Shown here in pieces: positions 29,277-40,108 of a stretch of 64,000 nt of DNA. Under the pieces are notes generated by a model, which searched no databases, was not told where the DNA came from, and saw nothing but the letters and a program-made list of their open reading frames with translations. The stretch comes from Phaeodactylum tricornutum CCAP 1055/1 (lineage: Eukaryota; Bacillariophyta; Bacillariophyceae; Surirellales; Neidiaceae), in contig NC_011689.1 of the NCBI RefSeq assembly GCF_000150955.2, forward strand, positions 248,001 to 312,000, in the 5' to 3' direction. Made by a program: the position numbers and the translations under genes. The first letter of the stretch is position 1. The number at the start of each line of letters is the position of its first letter.

Positions 29277-31457
29277 ATGAATCAGACTGCTAACGGACTA
29301 CGAAGCTCGTTTTCGCCCCATGATCGCAAGTTTTCGGGGAAGGTCGATCACATAAATGTGAGCAACCAAAATTCTCCACTATCGCGCGCTCAGATGTGGT
29401 ACGTTCGTCAGGCTCGCCCTACACGTGCCTCTATGATCCGACAAGTTAAAGCAACTGCTGGAATCGATATCACTGTGGAAGACGTAGGTTTATTGCCGTG
29501 GAACGAAGATGGCACTAAGATTCGCTGGGAAGAAATGCGACAGCTTCTCCAAGATGAAAAAGCAGGAGCCAAACGAGCACCCCGGGCGAGTGAGCCGGAA
29601 AAATCAGAACTAGAAACCGAGTCAAAGTCTGACTCCGCAAAAGACTCCGAGGCCGATGATGATGACGACGACGATGATGATGATGATGATTCCGACGCAG
29701 ATACCGAGGAGTTGAACGCTGAGGCTCTCCTCAGACAATACGAACCTCGGACATTGAATAGGGAAGAATGCGAGACCGCGGGCGTGACTGCGCCCGTAGA
29801 GGAGGCTAGGTCTTCGTTTAGAGCTCCCGATTCCGCCCAGCCACCACACTTTGTGAATCCCGAAGCAGAGGACGTGAATGACCAAGATGATAGCATGGAG
29901 AAAATTGTGAATACGGAGCTTCAAAAGCCTGCTAGTTGGGCGAAGCGTGACGACTCAGCCAGTACAACTCCCCAAACTGTTATCATTCCGAAACGCGAGT
30001 CGGAGCATGATCCTTCAGAAGAATCGTCAGAGTCGCCCGACTCAGTCTCCGTACTAACAAACCCGTACGTGCCGAGCACCCCCAGGAACGAAGGCAGTTC
30101 TCGCGATCAAGAATCTCGCAAGGGACGAGCCTTGAAGTGGTACTATAAGCTGGCTCAGCCGTCGTGCAAGACTATGCATCGAATCATCGATAAAACCACG
30201 GGAGTTGAAGCCACCAAAGAGGACGTTGATCTTTTAAACTGGAACCACGATAGAACTAAGGTTCTTGAGGAGCCGGATGACCCAAATAGCGAGGAGAACC
30301 GACGAAAACGAGCGTTGCGATGGTATCATAGCTTGGCGGAGCCAACTCTCGAGACCATGAGAAAATGTGTAAATGAAACAAAAGGAATGGATGTTTCAAA
30401 AGACGATCTTGACCTGCTAAATTGGAATAAAAACAAAACGAAAGTATTGCCCGACGGTGAGTCCGACGCCGAGGCCTTAAACGACGCCGAAATGCGACGT
30501 CGGGAGGCTATGAGTTGGTACAAAAGACTGGCCAGTCCTACCCGGGAGACAATGCGTCGTGTTCACGATCAAACCTCTGGAATGAACATCGAGAAAGACG
30601 ATATCGATAGTTTGCGTTGGAATCACGACAAAACTAAGGTAATCGAAGACGACATCGGACTATCCAATCATTCACAAAGTTCAATGAGATCCACGTCCTC
30701 TCGTGCAGAAAACGATCGTAACCGCTTGGAAGAGGCGCGCCGCCGTATGGAAGAAGGGGTACGTAGGGAAGCGGAACGTCAGGAAAAGGAAGTGGATCGT
30801 CGCCGTCTTGAAGAACGCAAGATCCAGGATGATATTGACCGGCGTCGACGTGATGCGGACCACAAGGCGAAGTTAGAGAATGATCGTACTGAGCGTGCAA
30901 TTCAGGATAACAGTAAAAATGAGACGGTGCGTAGAGCCAAAGAAGTTGATGAACTTCGTCGCCATGAAAAAGGAGGTCTGGAGACCCCGGAAGCCAGGGA
31001 GGCCAAGAGTGAGGAGGCGGAGGAGACAAAAACGGACGAGCTAGTGGAGGCCAAAGCGCCAGATTCTGAACGTCCTGTGAAAGATGAGGAGAATCGTCGT
31101 CTCCGTGATGTTTTGGGAATGAATCGCAACGAAAGCGCGCAATTGAAGCAAAACAACGCACCGGGTCTTCCCGCAGCAAATAATCGAGCTAATTTCAACA
31201 CGAAGGAAAGTGGACGCAGTCAACGTGCACGGAAGGATGAAACCGAAGACCAAAAACAAGAGCGTATTCTCCACATTTACGCTTGGTGGGCGCGCTTGGG
31301 ACAACCAACTCGATCCGATTTTAAAAGACGCATGAAGACTGTAACTCCTGCGGACATGGTGCCTGATGATGTGGATTCTTTACCGTGGAGTTTTGACGGG
31401 AGTACCGTCATGGTGAACAGAATCAACAAGCTTGTGAATGCAAATCAGGTTGTCTGA
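29277..31457 (+). CDS. protein with five copies of an unnamed W-rich repeat
   Basis: 726 residues from the ATG at 29277. Five units of about 45 residues start near residues 37, 283, 344, 409 and 665. Each follows a-x-x-WY/W...L-a-x-P-[TS]...M......[GA]......DD/EDV-D-x-L-x-W-[Nn]-x-[Dn]-x-T-x-[Vi]. Examples are KWYYKLAQPS with VDLLNWNHDRTKV and SWYKRLASPT with IDSLRWNHDKTKV. A poly-Asp run of about 11 and acidic linkers separate unit 1 from unit 2. A strongly charged coiled coil (about 490-640) lies between units 4 and 5. No known domain is recognised. Repeat binding modules on a scaffold are the simplest reading. Confidence 0.8.
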   Translation: MNQTANGLRSSFSPHDRKFSGKVDHINVSNQNSPLSRAQMWYVRQARPTRASMIRQVKATAGIDITVEDVGLLPWNEDGTKIRWEEMRQLLQDEKAGAKRAPRASEPEKSELETESKSDSAKDSEADDDDDDDDDDDDSDADTEELNAEALLRQYEPRTLNREECETAGVTAPVEEARSSFRAPDSAQPPHFVNPEAEDVNDQDDSMEKIVNTELQKPASWAKRDDSASTTPQTVIIPKRESEHDPSEESSESPDSVSVLTNPYVPSTPRNEGSSRDQESRKGRALKWYYKLAQPSCKTMHRIIDKTTGVEATKEDVDLLNWNHDRTKVLEEPDDPNSEENRRKRALRWYHSLAEPTLETMRKCVNETKGMDVSKDDLDLLNWNKNKTKVLPDGESDAEALNDAEMRRREAMSWYKRLASPTRETMRRVHDQTSGMNIEKDDIDSLRWNHDKTKVIEDDIGLSNHSQSSMRSTSSRAENDRNRLEEARRRMEEGVRREAERQEKEVDRRRLEERKIQDDIDRRRRDADHKAKLENDRTERAIQDNSKNETVRRAKEVDELRRHEKGGLETPEAREAKSEEAEETKTDELVEAKAPDSERPVKDEENRRLRDVLGMNRNESAQLKQNNAPGLPAANNRANFNTKESGRSQRARKDETEDQKQERILHIYAWWARLGQPTRSDFKRRMKTVTPADMVPDDVDSLPWSFDGSTVMVNRINKLVNANQVV

Positions 31458-31607
31458 AAACAGTTGTGTAATTGAAATGCTACAACAACAAACCGAGCCT
31501 CTCTCCCCCAACGGCAGTCGTAAGGAGCAAAACAAACCTCAGTAAAAAGTCAAAAAATAATACTTAGCATTACCTCGGCAATGTGAGATGCGGTCGACAT
31601 TTTCCAT

Positions 31608-33059
31608 TCATCGTCCTGTTGATGGTGTAAGCCGTCGGGAATTCGTTGTCATCGTTGCTCCAAAGTACGCCGCAAAATCGATCAATTGTGTACTACCACT
31701 GCCAAACGGTCGCGTCACAAGAGATCGTGAGTTTGGAGGACTCGGTACGCTTGCGTTGGCCGGGGGCGCTCCGGAGACTCTCCCTAGCCACAGAAGCAGG
31801 ATCCACTGCGATTCCGTCCACGTAAGGGATCGATACACACCACCGATCCGACTCATCAACACGACTAAACTTGGTGCTTGCCAAAAGCAAAGATAGTCGG
31901 CGTGGAAAAAGTGAATTCCCAGCGATAGCGACTCGATCGGTAAAGCGGACCCGTCGGACGATTCCTGTGATAGACCTGCGCACTGCTGCCCGTTGAGGTT
32001 TTCCCAAAGCCATGTCGAGTGAATGTTGGCTGGCTGTTGTCGCCAGTCCTGCCAGGTCTGCTGTACCAAGTGTTGCGAAAGAGGCCAAGGCATGATTCCG
32101 TCCGATACGAGCAGGACTCGTTCGGAGAGGACTGCTACTCCTTGCATGGCATCCCAGAGACTGATGGACGATGACTCTTTTTTATCGGATACGAGGACGA
32201 GGGAAACCTTGTGTGCTGCGTTTTCGTGCCACGCCCATAGACGCTGGGCGTAGACTGAATCATCGTTGTACGTTTGTGTACGGGGAAACGTAAGCGATTG
32301 TTGAGGCTGGAAAATGGTAATGTCGGCTACACTCTCGTCCAAGAGCCATTGTAGAACGTTGACTACAATGGTACGGAAATGTGCAGTGGCGTTTTCCGCT
32401 ACGACCATTATGGAATAGGTGGACGAGAGCGCAATCGGGCCTGACGATGGATCGAGAATGTAGCAGTCCGTTCGGCTTTGATTCGAAACAATAGTGTCAT
32501 TTTGTTGTGGCTGGTGATGATTCTGCAGGTCGGTCAGACTACCAAAGGGTAGCAAGCTAGGTGTCGTTGCACCTTTTCCTCGCAAACGCTGAGGTAGCGT
32601 TTGGTTAGACAACGTGTAGCGTTGGGCGCATTCGACCTGGCCTGTCAGAACAGTGCGCAGATCTCGCTGGATGCGGGCTACGACTTGCGTTTCGTTGGAA
32701 CTGTTTTCCGTGAGTTGATGTTGATAAGGTCGATTGTGGTAGCGCGGGGAAAACTGTTGCTGTGATTGTGGATTGTACTGCAGCCATGATAATGGGGAGG
32801 TAACGACGGGGTTAAACGCTTGCGAATCGGGTAGACAACCGTGCAACCAAACGATATTGAGAACGAGCGCCACCACCGTTCCGCGGACGAGCCACGCAGG
32901 GGACGGTAGCGAGCGTGTATTCGATGGACGGTTTCTCGGACGGATCTTGGTTCCGCCGAAGCCTCCGCGACGCACGCAGTCGGGTGTCGATGCGGTAGGC
33001 AGGGCAGAGAGTGCGGGGTTACCCGACGACAGGGGTGCCGACAACGTGCGCTGCTGCAT
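31608..33059 (-). CDS. membrane-anchored protein of unknown function
   Basis: 483 residues from the ATG at 33059. A hydrophobic segment (GTVVALVLNIVWLHG) follows a basic N-terminus, suggesting a signal anchor or signal peptide. The body has many N-x-S/T sequons. It includes ALSSTYSIMVVAENATAH followed by alternating strand and helix, faintly like a GT-A glycosyltransferase start, but no DxD motif is clear. Family not assigned. A secretory or Golgi location is inferred. Confidence 0.55.
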   Translation of the reverse strand: MQQRTLSAPLSSGNPALSALPTASTPDCVRRGGFGGTKIRPRNRPSNTRSLPSPAWLVRGTVVALVLNIVWLHGCLPDSQAFNPVVTSPLSWLQYNPQSQQQFSPRYHNRPYQHQLTENSSNETQVVARIQRDLRTVLTGQVECAQRYTLSNQTLPQRLRGKGATTPSLLPFGSLTDLQNHHQPQQNDTIVSNQSRTDCYILDPSSGPIALSSTYSIMVVAENATAHFRTIVVNVLQWLLDESVADITIFQPQQSLTFPRTQTYNDDSVYAQRLWAWHENAAHKVSLVLVSDKKESSSISLWDAMQGVAVLSERVLLVSDGIMPWPLSQHLVQQTWQDWRQQPANIHSTWLWENLNGQQCAGLSQESSDGSALPIESLSLGIHFFHADYLCFWQAPSLVVLMSRIGGVYRSLTWTESQWILLLWLGRVSGAPPANASVPSPPNSRSLVTRPFGSGSTQLIDFAAYFGATMTTNSRRLTPSTGR

Positions 33060-33638
33060 GCCGATCAATCCAAGCGTTGGCAATGCTATTTCTAGAAACC
33101 AGATCGATCTAGGTCTCTCAATTTCATGCTCGAGTATAACACGGAAATTGAACCACCCTGTGGTTGTTTGATCCCAAAAATGTGCTTGATAGTGTGAGTT
33201 CCAGACTAGCTGGAATGTGAACAAGGCGATGTCGAGCCTCCCAACCCAAAACTGCTCCGGGCGATGGTCTTGAACGGGGATGGGTTTCTCGGCTTATTTC
33301 ATTCTTGTTAATTTGTCGTTTCGGACACTGCGCCGTTTCCCTCCAGTGCTCACTACATACACGACTACTTGTACATGTAAAAACAGAAATTACTGTTACT
33401 GTTAATTGTAAGAACATATCTGTCCCAGTACACCATACCTACGGTACTCGGCTTGTCTCTGGCGGACGCAGTACAGACTCTACATTCATGAGAAAAGGAA
33501 CGAGTGCTCGACAGAGACAGGCAGCGACGCTGCCTTACAGTTAGTGTTCCATTACATCCAAGTCGCAAACCCTCCCGGGATCCTTTTCCCGAGCGTCCAC
33601 AATTACGTCTCGCGTTTGCGCTGGCCCAACCACCCGAA
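33060..33638. other. divergent upstream region
   Basis: Shared 5' region of the unknown membrane protein (leftward) and the TIC21-like gene (rightward). TTACAGTTA at about 33535 lies about 100 bp before the rightward ATG. No other feature recognised. Confidence 0.45.
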
Positions 33639-34508
33639 ATGGTCAACTTTCATTCGACGAGAATACCTTATGGAGTAGCGGCTTTTCTTTGCTTACATCA
33701 GATTACCGGCGCCTTTCAGGTATCATACGGTAATCGACGTTGGACTAGGCAATCTACCGTCGTGCCGAATAGCCCGGAACGCAGAGTAACTCTTCGCGTT
33801 CCTTATTCGCGATCGACGGTCCAACGTCTGCCGACGCCACTGCTACAGACGTACAGTGACGACGTCCTTTATGATGAGGACGGGGACGAAGAACCTCCGT
33901 TTCAGGCAACAACGGACTTGGTCGTCAAGGAAACGAGCTTGGTGTTGAAGCGGGTTTCGTGGTTCTCGTGGTGGTCCCAAATCATTCTCACTACGGTGTC
34001 GGCCGTCATCTTGTCCTTCTCCCGAAGTGTGGTGGGACGGAATGCCACGGTGGGACCCGTCCCGTCCTTTCTCCTGTCCGGCGCTGGTGTCCTGATATCC
34101 GCATGTTCCATCATTTGGACCTGGGGCAACGGTGCCCGTTTGTCCCGTAGACTGCTACGACGCCCAACAACCCGGTCGCAAGCGGCCGATATGTTCCGAC
34201 GCGCCGTCCGGGTTGGCGTCACACTCAATCTGATTGGACTCCTCGTTACTCTTTTGGCGGCGGAAGAAATAGTCGGCGCCTTGGCCATCAAGGTTCTCAC
34301 CAATCGCAACTTTGGTCCACAAGCCGCGCTACTCGGGTCGGTTGAAGGACAACTACAACCTTTGGATATTCTTGTCGTACAAGCCAATACCAATACCTTG
34401 TTGAGTCACTTTTGCAGTCTCGTGAGCTTGTTGTATCTGAGTGACAAGATTCGCCAATTGGGTTTGCCGCCGTCGACCGCGGAGGTGCCCCGGCAGCGCA
34501 AACCGTGA
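33639..34508 (+). CDS. TIC21/DUF3611 plastid inner-envelope protein
   Basis: 289 residues from the ATG at 33639. A signal peptide ends at ITGAFQVS, a Phe-first ASAFAP-type plastid junction, followed by a Ser/Arg/Thr transit region. The body opens with VKRVSWFSWWSQIILTTVSAVIL in pieces of a four-helix membrane protein: helices near 115-135, 145-165, 200-220 and a C-terminal amphipathic one. The pattern matches DUF3611, the cyanobacterial/plant family that includes TIC21 (CIA5/PIC1). That family has been linked to protein import and to iron uptake at the inner envelope. Which role applies in a secondary plastid is not visible here. Confidence 0.75.
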   Translation: MVNFHSTRIPYGVAAFLCLHQITGAFQVSYGNRRWTRQSTVVPNSPERRVTLRVPYSRSTVQRLPTPLLQTYSDDVLYDEDGDEEPPFQATTDLVVKETSLVLKRVSWFSWWSQIILTTVSAVILSFSRSVVGRNATVGPVPSFLLSGAGVLISACSIIWTWGNGARLSRRLLRRPTTRSQAADMFRRAVRVGVTLNLIGLLVTLLAAEEIVGALAIKVLTNRNFGPQAALLGSVEGQLQPLDILVVQANTNTLLSHFCSLVSLLYLSDKIRQLGLPPSTAEVPRQRKP

Positions 34509-35080
34509 GTAGCCTCGAACACTGGCAAATTCCTCTCTTGTTTTGAGTACGAGCTAGCTCTCCAGAACCAATACGACTACGCATGCATACTGTTAGAGTA
34601 TAAGCTACCTCTAAGTATGCGCACTGTTTCCCTTCGACTACCGTAAGCCACTACTTGCAGTAGGGTTTTCAACACTTTGGGATTCTTGGGCATTTTTTAT
34701 TTCATTTTTCCCGTGTGAAATTTCAAATTCGGTGTTTCCGTATTCCCCAGAGCAACGCACATACGGTGACACAGACCAGACCTGGAAAGAGATCGACCGA
34801 GCATTATCGCGTGCCGATCTTCAGTTTTTGAATTTGATTTAAGCATGGGTCTCTTACTTATTAAAGTTCTGTCTCCTGTTCACGTCACTATATACGAAAG
34901 CTGTATCGGAGAATTCTAGGGATAGGTCGTTCGCGTCGGCCTAGCAAAACGGCCACACAAAACGATCATTCTAACTTGCTGTGTACGATATCAAGTTCAG
35001 CGAGAGCCAGATAGCCCTGGTCATCTTGTGGTCCTTCTCCAACAAATTCTATCTGTTCGAACGCATCCTCTTGGACTACC
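34509..35080. other. intergenic upstream of anoctamin gene
   Basis: No gene seen. A weak inverted pair CATACT / AGTATG lies near 34590-34620. Confidence 0.4.
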
Positions 35081-38000
35081 ATGAAGCCGAAAGTAAGGAT
35101 TATAGATCCGGAGGAATTCCCCAGCGATACAGACGAGAACTTGGAGATCGTACCGCTGACTCCCCGAGACTCCGCGGAAACGACCGAGTCCTTTCATACG
35201 CACGCCACATCTTCGTACTTGCACTTCTTTCGATCTGATCAGCTACCTTCCGCTCGGTCGCATCGCTCCGAAACACCACTTTGTCCTACGTCTGAACAGC
35301 GGCATAGCGTGCTCCTGGACGAAGAAGAAGACGGAGAATACGAGGATTTGGACGACATAAGTCCCAGTCCCAGGAAATATGTCCCCACTCAGTACATGCT
35401 CAGTGAACCCCCTCGCCACAGAACCCCAGCTTCCTGTCGCTCGCTTTCTTCTGTATCTTCCGCATGCTCAGTAGAATCCTCCCGCCTTTCTATTTTATCT
35501 TCCGCCTCTCATCTTTTCGGAGAAAGTATTGTCAATTTTGACCAACGCGATATTGAGACAGGCAGCGTCGCTTCGAGCTACGTTTTGTCTCCAGGGCGCA
35601 CGGTGATTTCACCCACATCCCGTGGTGCCGACAGAAATATAATTTGGTGGAGAGAAATGTCCGACAACCTGATTACGATCGCTCGTGGCCTTCGTGAGGA
35701 TCTTCCCCACCTCATCGAAAGCGTCTGGCCCCGACATCATCAAACACGCCTTCCGCTCTCACCGCGTTCTCGAAATCTGGCCGACATTAACTTTTTAACT
35801 TCCCAACATAAATCCAAGGTGCAGGCGTTGGTCTTTCCGGAGGAAGAATATTTTGACTTTTGCCTGGTTTTAAAGCCACAGGAAACGTACGCCTTCTGGG
35901 CATCACTGTTGGACTTTCGGGTCGAGATCTTGGGTCAGGAAAGGGTCGATCAAATGAACGAAGCATTGGAATCTTCTTCGACTAATAATACTCGGTCCAA
36001 CACTCCTTCTAGTGATCGTCCATCAACGCCTCGATCTTATTCTGACGATGGATCTGAAGCCAGGGATGTTGTCGACTCGGTGATTGCCACACCGCCGACT
36101 ACGGGAATGCATCGTCGACGAGCCAATGTGACGGGTAAGTCACAAACTACCCCCGGACAAAGTACCAGTGGTTCTCCTATGCCTACACCTTACGAATCGG
36201 CTACCATGACACGATCCAAGATGTCTATGGTCTCCCCTGGTCTCTATAGTGTCGCTGATTCCAGTCGTGTCAGTCAAGGCATGACAAGGCTTTCCATGTT
36301 TGAACGTGCCATTCACAACGGTTCGTCTACCGCTTTTACCCCTGAGTCATGTCTGCGGCGCTCCAGCACAGTCGCCCTGGATAATGCGTTGGTGGAGAGC
36401 GCTACGCCCAATACCGTACATCGCCGTCGCTGGGGAAATCATACAGCGTCGCAGACACCGAACATGATGTCGCCTCCAATCCGTAGCTTGACGCGAGGAA
36501 GTAGCACAGTACGCCGATCGACCACAATACGTTCAACTGCCTTTCCGTCCAGTGGCAACGGTACAGAAATCACACTTGGGGTTGCTGAGAAAACGAGTCC
36601 ACGTACTGTCAACGAGATTCGCATAGAAGACATTCCCAACCAAGTGATTCCTCGAGGCATTGCGGCTCATACCAATGGGATGCTTCACTTTCTTAGTGCT
36701 CTCAAACGAGGCATCGTAGTCCGCCGTCACCGACCCGGGAAGGAAGCCGTCTTCAGCAAGATTGTATCTAGCGATGGAGGAGATACCATTCAGTACATAT
36801 TTGTCGAGAAGGAAGACGGCATGAACGCTTTCAAGGAACAACGGGTCCGTTACAACAACGTCTCAGCAGACGAAGTGGAAAATACTCAGCCCTGGAGCTA
36901 TGAGCAGCACAGTTTAGAGTCGGACACTACCAGACCAAATCACGATTTTTCAGTGCCTGATTACGTTGCCGCTAAACAATACCGTGAAAAGATGAGGCGC
37001 GAAGAAGGTCTGAGGAAGAACGTCAAAACTCTGGCAACCAAAGTTGTGCGAAGCGGGGCGGCCAAGGCTGCGGATATAATTGCGGTTCATCCTGGCCAGC
37101 ACGAAGATCCTCGGTCGTCTGAGAGGAACCTTGGTAGCACAAGTTTACGTCGGTCGAACTGCTCGTTCTCTGCTCCACACACGTTTTCACTGGTCCTTCG
37201 AACTTCCCAGTCTTTCGGACGTAATCGCGAAATGTCGCTTGACGAATGGGAGCAGAAATGGTATAGTGGTGAAGGAAATGAGTCGTTGTTCCGGTATGTT
37301 GATATTGAGGCCGCAACCAAAGGTGAATATTGGTTACTCTTTCGTGGCTTCTTGCTTCTTCATCGTGATGCCGCCGTTGGGCGCTTCGCCGAGCAACGTG
37401 CAGCAGGTATAGGTTCCCACTACAGTCGACTCGAGGTCGAACAACGTGAACAGGCTGATTTGGAAGCGCATAATCGATTGCATCGAGACGAATTCCACGA
37501 GCCGGTGACGGTAGGGTGTCTCGAGAAGCTGATTGTGAAGTGGCGACAGCTAGATACGACATATATGGAGGGGTTTACTATGGCAGGAGCCTTGCCACCG
37601 CCTTCCGACTATTTTCTGGGATTCAAATCGGCCGGTACCTCGATCTGGAGTCGACTTCGGCAGGCTGGTTTGGAGACTCAACGGGTGTATTCGCTCGACC
37701 CGCGACGAGTCCTGATCAAAGTGCGATGTCCTTCAGATCGTCTCATGGACGTGGCCGAGGTCCTCAAATTGAAACTTCGATCCAGTGAGGGAGGGTTTGC
37801 GCCGTTTAGGGAAGATATGATGGACATGTTTAAATCAACTGATGACTTGACGGAAACGCCACACATAGACAACGTCCATTCATTTCATTTCCGGTCCTCG
37901 ATTCGGCAATCAATAATTGACTTTATTATTTCTTCGCGCATTCGAGATTCGGGTGCTGAGTTGGGCCAGACAACAGATGTTGGTAAGATGATCCAATCAC

Positions 38001-40108
38001 GGGTACCATTGCACATGCGAGCCAAAGTCAATAGTATATATCAAACGTGGACGCACTTTTGGAAGGAAGAAAATTGGACTGGGCGCGATGGATGCAGTCT
38101 ATCTCATGAAAGCTTTTCAGACACTTCGAAAGGTGTAGAGCACGATCGCTTTTCCTTTGTCTCTAAATCGACCTGTGATACGGAAAGTGGCGACTCTAGC
38201 GAGGCAGCGGTTCCGCATCTTTTCGTCCGTATCTTCAAAGGCTGTTTCTACCAGCCGCTCGATTCGATTGAGCAGTATTTTGGCGAAAAGGTTGCATTTT
38301 ATTTCGCTTGGCTACAGCATACAGCCGGTCATCTTGTCTGGCTGTCGATATTCGGGTTCATCATGTTCCTTCTGCAAGTCGGAAGTGGTAGCTGGGATCA
38401 CCCATTGCGACCGTTCTACTCTGTTATGGTCATGATATGGACTTTCACAGTGTTGATCAATTGGAAGAAGCGAGCCAACTACCTGGCATACCGATGGGGT
38501 ACTCTAGATTACAAGGAACAAGAGACAACGCGCCCGGAATTCAAAGGTGACTATATGAGAGACGAAGTGACAGGCGAGTGGGTAGTCACGTATCCGAAAT
38601 GGAAACGCTGGGTCAAATACTCTATTTCTTTTCCTTTGACTCTTCTCTTTACTGCCGGCTCGTTAGTCTTGATCCTTTGGGTGCATGCCAATCGCGATCT
38701 CACGTTGGCCCGCTATCTTGATCAAAAGGCGAATCCTGGCTCCGAGAAATTCCAGTTCAATTTCGCAATTAGTGCTATTGGAAAGGAGGCCGCGATTACT
38801 GATGTTCAGCTAAGCAGAGAGCATATTTTGGATCCTACCTTCTGGTTTATAACGATTGGAATGCCAGCATTGCTTGGATTGTGTCAGCCTCTGCTTAATC
38901 TTCTTCTGATGAAACTATCGCTGATGTTGAATGACTTTGAAAACTATCGCACAGAATCCGAGTACAGAACTTATCTGATTATCAAGGTCATCTCGTTTCG
39001 CTTTGTCTGCTACTTTGCCCATTTGTACTACTATGCATTTGTTTCAGTTGGCTCAACTCAAGCGATTGAAAATGGAATTCTTCGTGTGGGAACGGGAGTC
39101 TTTGTCTACACTACAGTTGCTCATTGGTGGCAAATCTTTCTACAAATATATTTCCCGATATTAATTCGCAAGCTTCGCATGTACTACCGCGATAAGCGCC
39201 TTTGCGAAGAACTCCGTGATCTTGAACTCGACGAAGAGGAGGTTAGGGAAATGGCTTCTCGTGGACTACGTGTCAACTTGAAAGAACGACAGGTTCGCCT
39301 GGTAAATAAACGGTTATTGGTAGAACAGGCGCAAGACGACATTTGGTTGGAGGTCATGCTGCCCGAGCACAACAGTTTTCCCGAGTACATCCAAGCTGTT
39401 GTCCTTTTTACGTACGTCTCTTGTTTCAGTGCCGTGCTACCTATCACACCTTTGATTGTACTCTTTAACTACCTGGTGAGTATGCGGCTTGATGCTTTCA
39501 AAGTATGCAAAGGACGACGTAGGCCGTTGGCAGAGAAGACTGGGGGAATAGGCATTTGGGAACACGTGCTTCATATTGTTGCGGTTATTTCTGTCTTAAC
39601 AAACTGCTGGATGATGGGCTTTACAAACGCGTTGTTCGTCAAAATTGGGGAGAGTATTGGAGAAGTGGGACTGTTTGCGATCATTGTCGTTTGGGAACAC
39701 GTCATGCTTCTTATCAAATACGTCATGGAAACCTCGATATCTCCTCTTCCCAAAATAGTCAAGGACGCGATCAAGCGCGAACAGTTCGAGCTGGACCAAC
39801 AGCGTAACACGTCCATGCGCCTACGACAAGGTCGCCGCTCTCAACACGATCGAGAAAGTGTCGGAGAAGATCGTACACAAGGTGTTTGGCGCAATGTCCC
39901 TTCTATAGGACGGGCTTCTGCTTTACATCCCATTCACTCTGAAGATCAGGAAAGTGTGCGCTCGGTTTCAAGAGCATTAAGTCGGGCCCCTACACTTGAT
40001 TTGGGTGAATCCTCGATTGAACAGTCAATGATCGATTCCGTGCGTACACCAAAAGTAGGGAAAAGCGACGTTGAGCAAGGTTTGGAGAAGACTTTGTTCA
40101 GCGCCTAG
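35081..40108 (+). CDS. giant anoctamin (TMEM16) family membrane protein
   Basis: 1675 residues, intronless, from the ATG at 35081. Residues 1 to about 1040 are cytoplasmic, largely Ser/Thr/Pro/Arg-rich, with possible folded parts near 180-300 and 600-960. The anoctamin core starts near residue 1044 with PLDSIEQYFGEKVAFYF, the family's entry signature. About eight to ten hydrophobic segments follow to about residue 1560, including the re-entrant region and FENYRTESEY with acidic residues that could bind calcium. A charged C-terminal tail has more phosphorylation-type Ser clusters. The family includes calcium-activated chloride channels and lipid scramblases. At nearly twice the usual 900-1000 residues, the N-terminal extension is the odd feature. 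Confidence 0.86.
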   Translation: MKPKVRIIDPEEFPSDTDENLEIVPLTPRDSAETTESFHTHATSSYLHFFRSDQLPSARSHRSETPLCPTSEQRHSVLLDEEEDGEYEDLDDISPSPRKYVPTQYMLSEPPRHRTPASCRSLSSVSSACSVESSRLSILSSASHLFGESIVNFDQRDIETGSVASSYVLSPGRTVISPTSRGADRNIIWWREMSDNLITIARGLREDLPHLIESVWPRHHQTRLPLSPRSRNLADINFLTSQHKSKVQALVFPEEEYFDFCLVLKPQETYAFWASLLDFRVEILGQERVDQMNEALESSSTNNTRSNTPSSDRPSTPRSYSDDGSEARDVVDSVIATPPTTGMHRRRANVTGKSQTTPGQSTSGSPMPTPYESATMTRSKMSMVSPGLYSVADSSRVSQGMTRLSMFERAIHNGSSTAFTPESCLRRSSTVALDNALVESATPNTVHRRRWGNHTASQTPNMMSPPIRSLTRGSSTVRRSTTIRSTAFPSSGNGTEITLGVAEKTSPRTVNEIRIEDIPNQVIPRGIAAHTNGMLHFLSALKRGIVVRRHRPGKEAVFSKIVSSDGGDTIQYIFVEKEDGMNAFKEQRVRYNNVSADEVENTQPWSYEQHSLESDTTRPNHDFSVPDYVAAKQYREKMRREEGLRKNVKTLATKVVRSGAAKAADIIAVHPGQHEDPRSSERNLGSTSLRRSNCSFSAPHTFSLVLRTSQSFGRNREMSLDEWEQKWYSGEGNESLFRYVDIEAATKGEYWLLFRGFLLLHRDAAVGRFAEQRAAGIGSHYSRLEVEQREQADLEAHNRLHRDEFHEPVTVGCLEKLIVKWRQLDTTYMEGFTMAGALPPPSDYFLGFKSAGTSIWSRLRQAGLETQRVYSLDPRRVLIKVRCPSDRLMDVAEVLKLKLRSSEGGFAPFREDMMDMFKSTDDLTETPHIDNVHSFHFRSSIRQSIIDFIISSRIRDSGAELGQTTDVGKMIQSRVPLHMRAKVNSIYQTWTHFWKEENWTGRDGCSLSHESFSDTSKGVEHDRFSFVSKSTCDTESGDSSEAAVPHLFVRIFKGCFYQPLDSIEQYFGEKVAFYFAWLQHTAGHLVWLSIFGFIMFLLQVGSGSWDHPLRPFYSVMVMIWTFTVLINWKKRANYLAYRWGTLDYKEQETTRPEFKGDYMRDEVTGEWVVTYPKWKRWVKYSISFPLTLLFTAGSLVLILWVHANRDLTLARYLDQKANPGSEKFQFNFAISAIGKEAAITDVQLSREHILDPTFWFITIGMPALLGLCQPLLNLLLMKLSLMLNDFENYRTESEYRTYLIIKVISFRFVCYFAHLYYYAFVSVGSTQAIENGILRVGTGVFVYTTVAHWWQIFLQIYFPILIRKLRMYYRDKRLCEELRDLELDEEEVREMASRGLRVNLKERQVRLVNKRLLVEQAQDDIWLEVMLPEHNSFPEYIQAVVLFTYVSCFSAVLPITPLIVLFNYLVSMRLDAFKVCKGRRRPLAEKTGGIGIWEHVLHIVAVISVLTNCWMMGFTNALFVKIGESIGEVGLFAIIVVWEHVMLLIKYVMETSISPLPKIVKDAIKREQFELDQQRNTSMRLRQGRRSQHDRESVGEDRTQGVWRNVPSIGRASALHPIHSEDQESVRSVSRALSRAPTLDLGESSIEQSMIDSVRTPKVGKSDVEQGLEKTLFSA

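Noticed and set aside
29408-29896. Long Ser-rich minus-strand frame
   Set aside because: Shadow of the poly-Asp/Glu coding region of the W-repeat gene.
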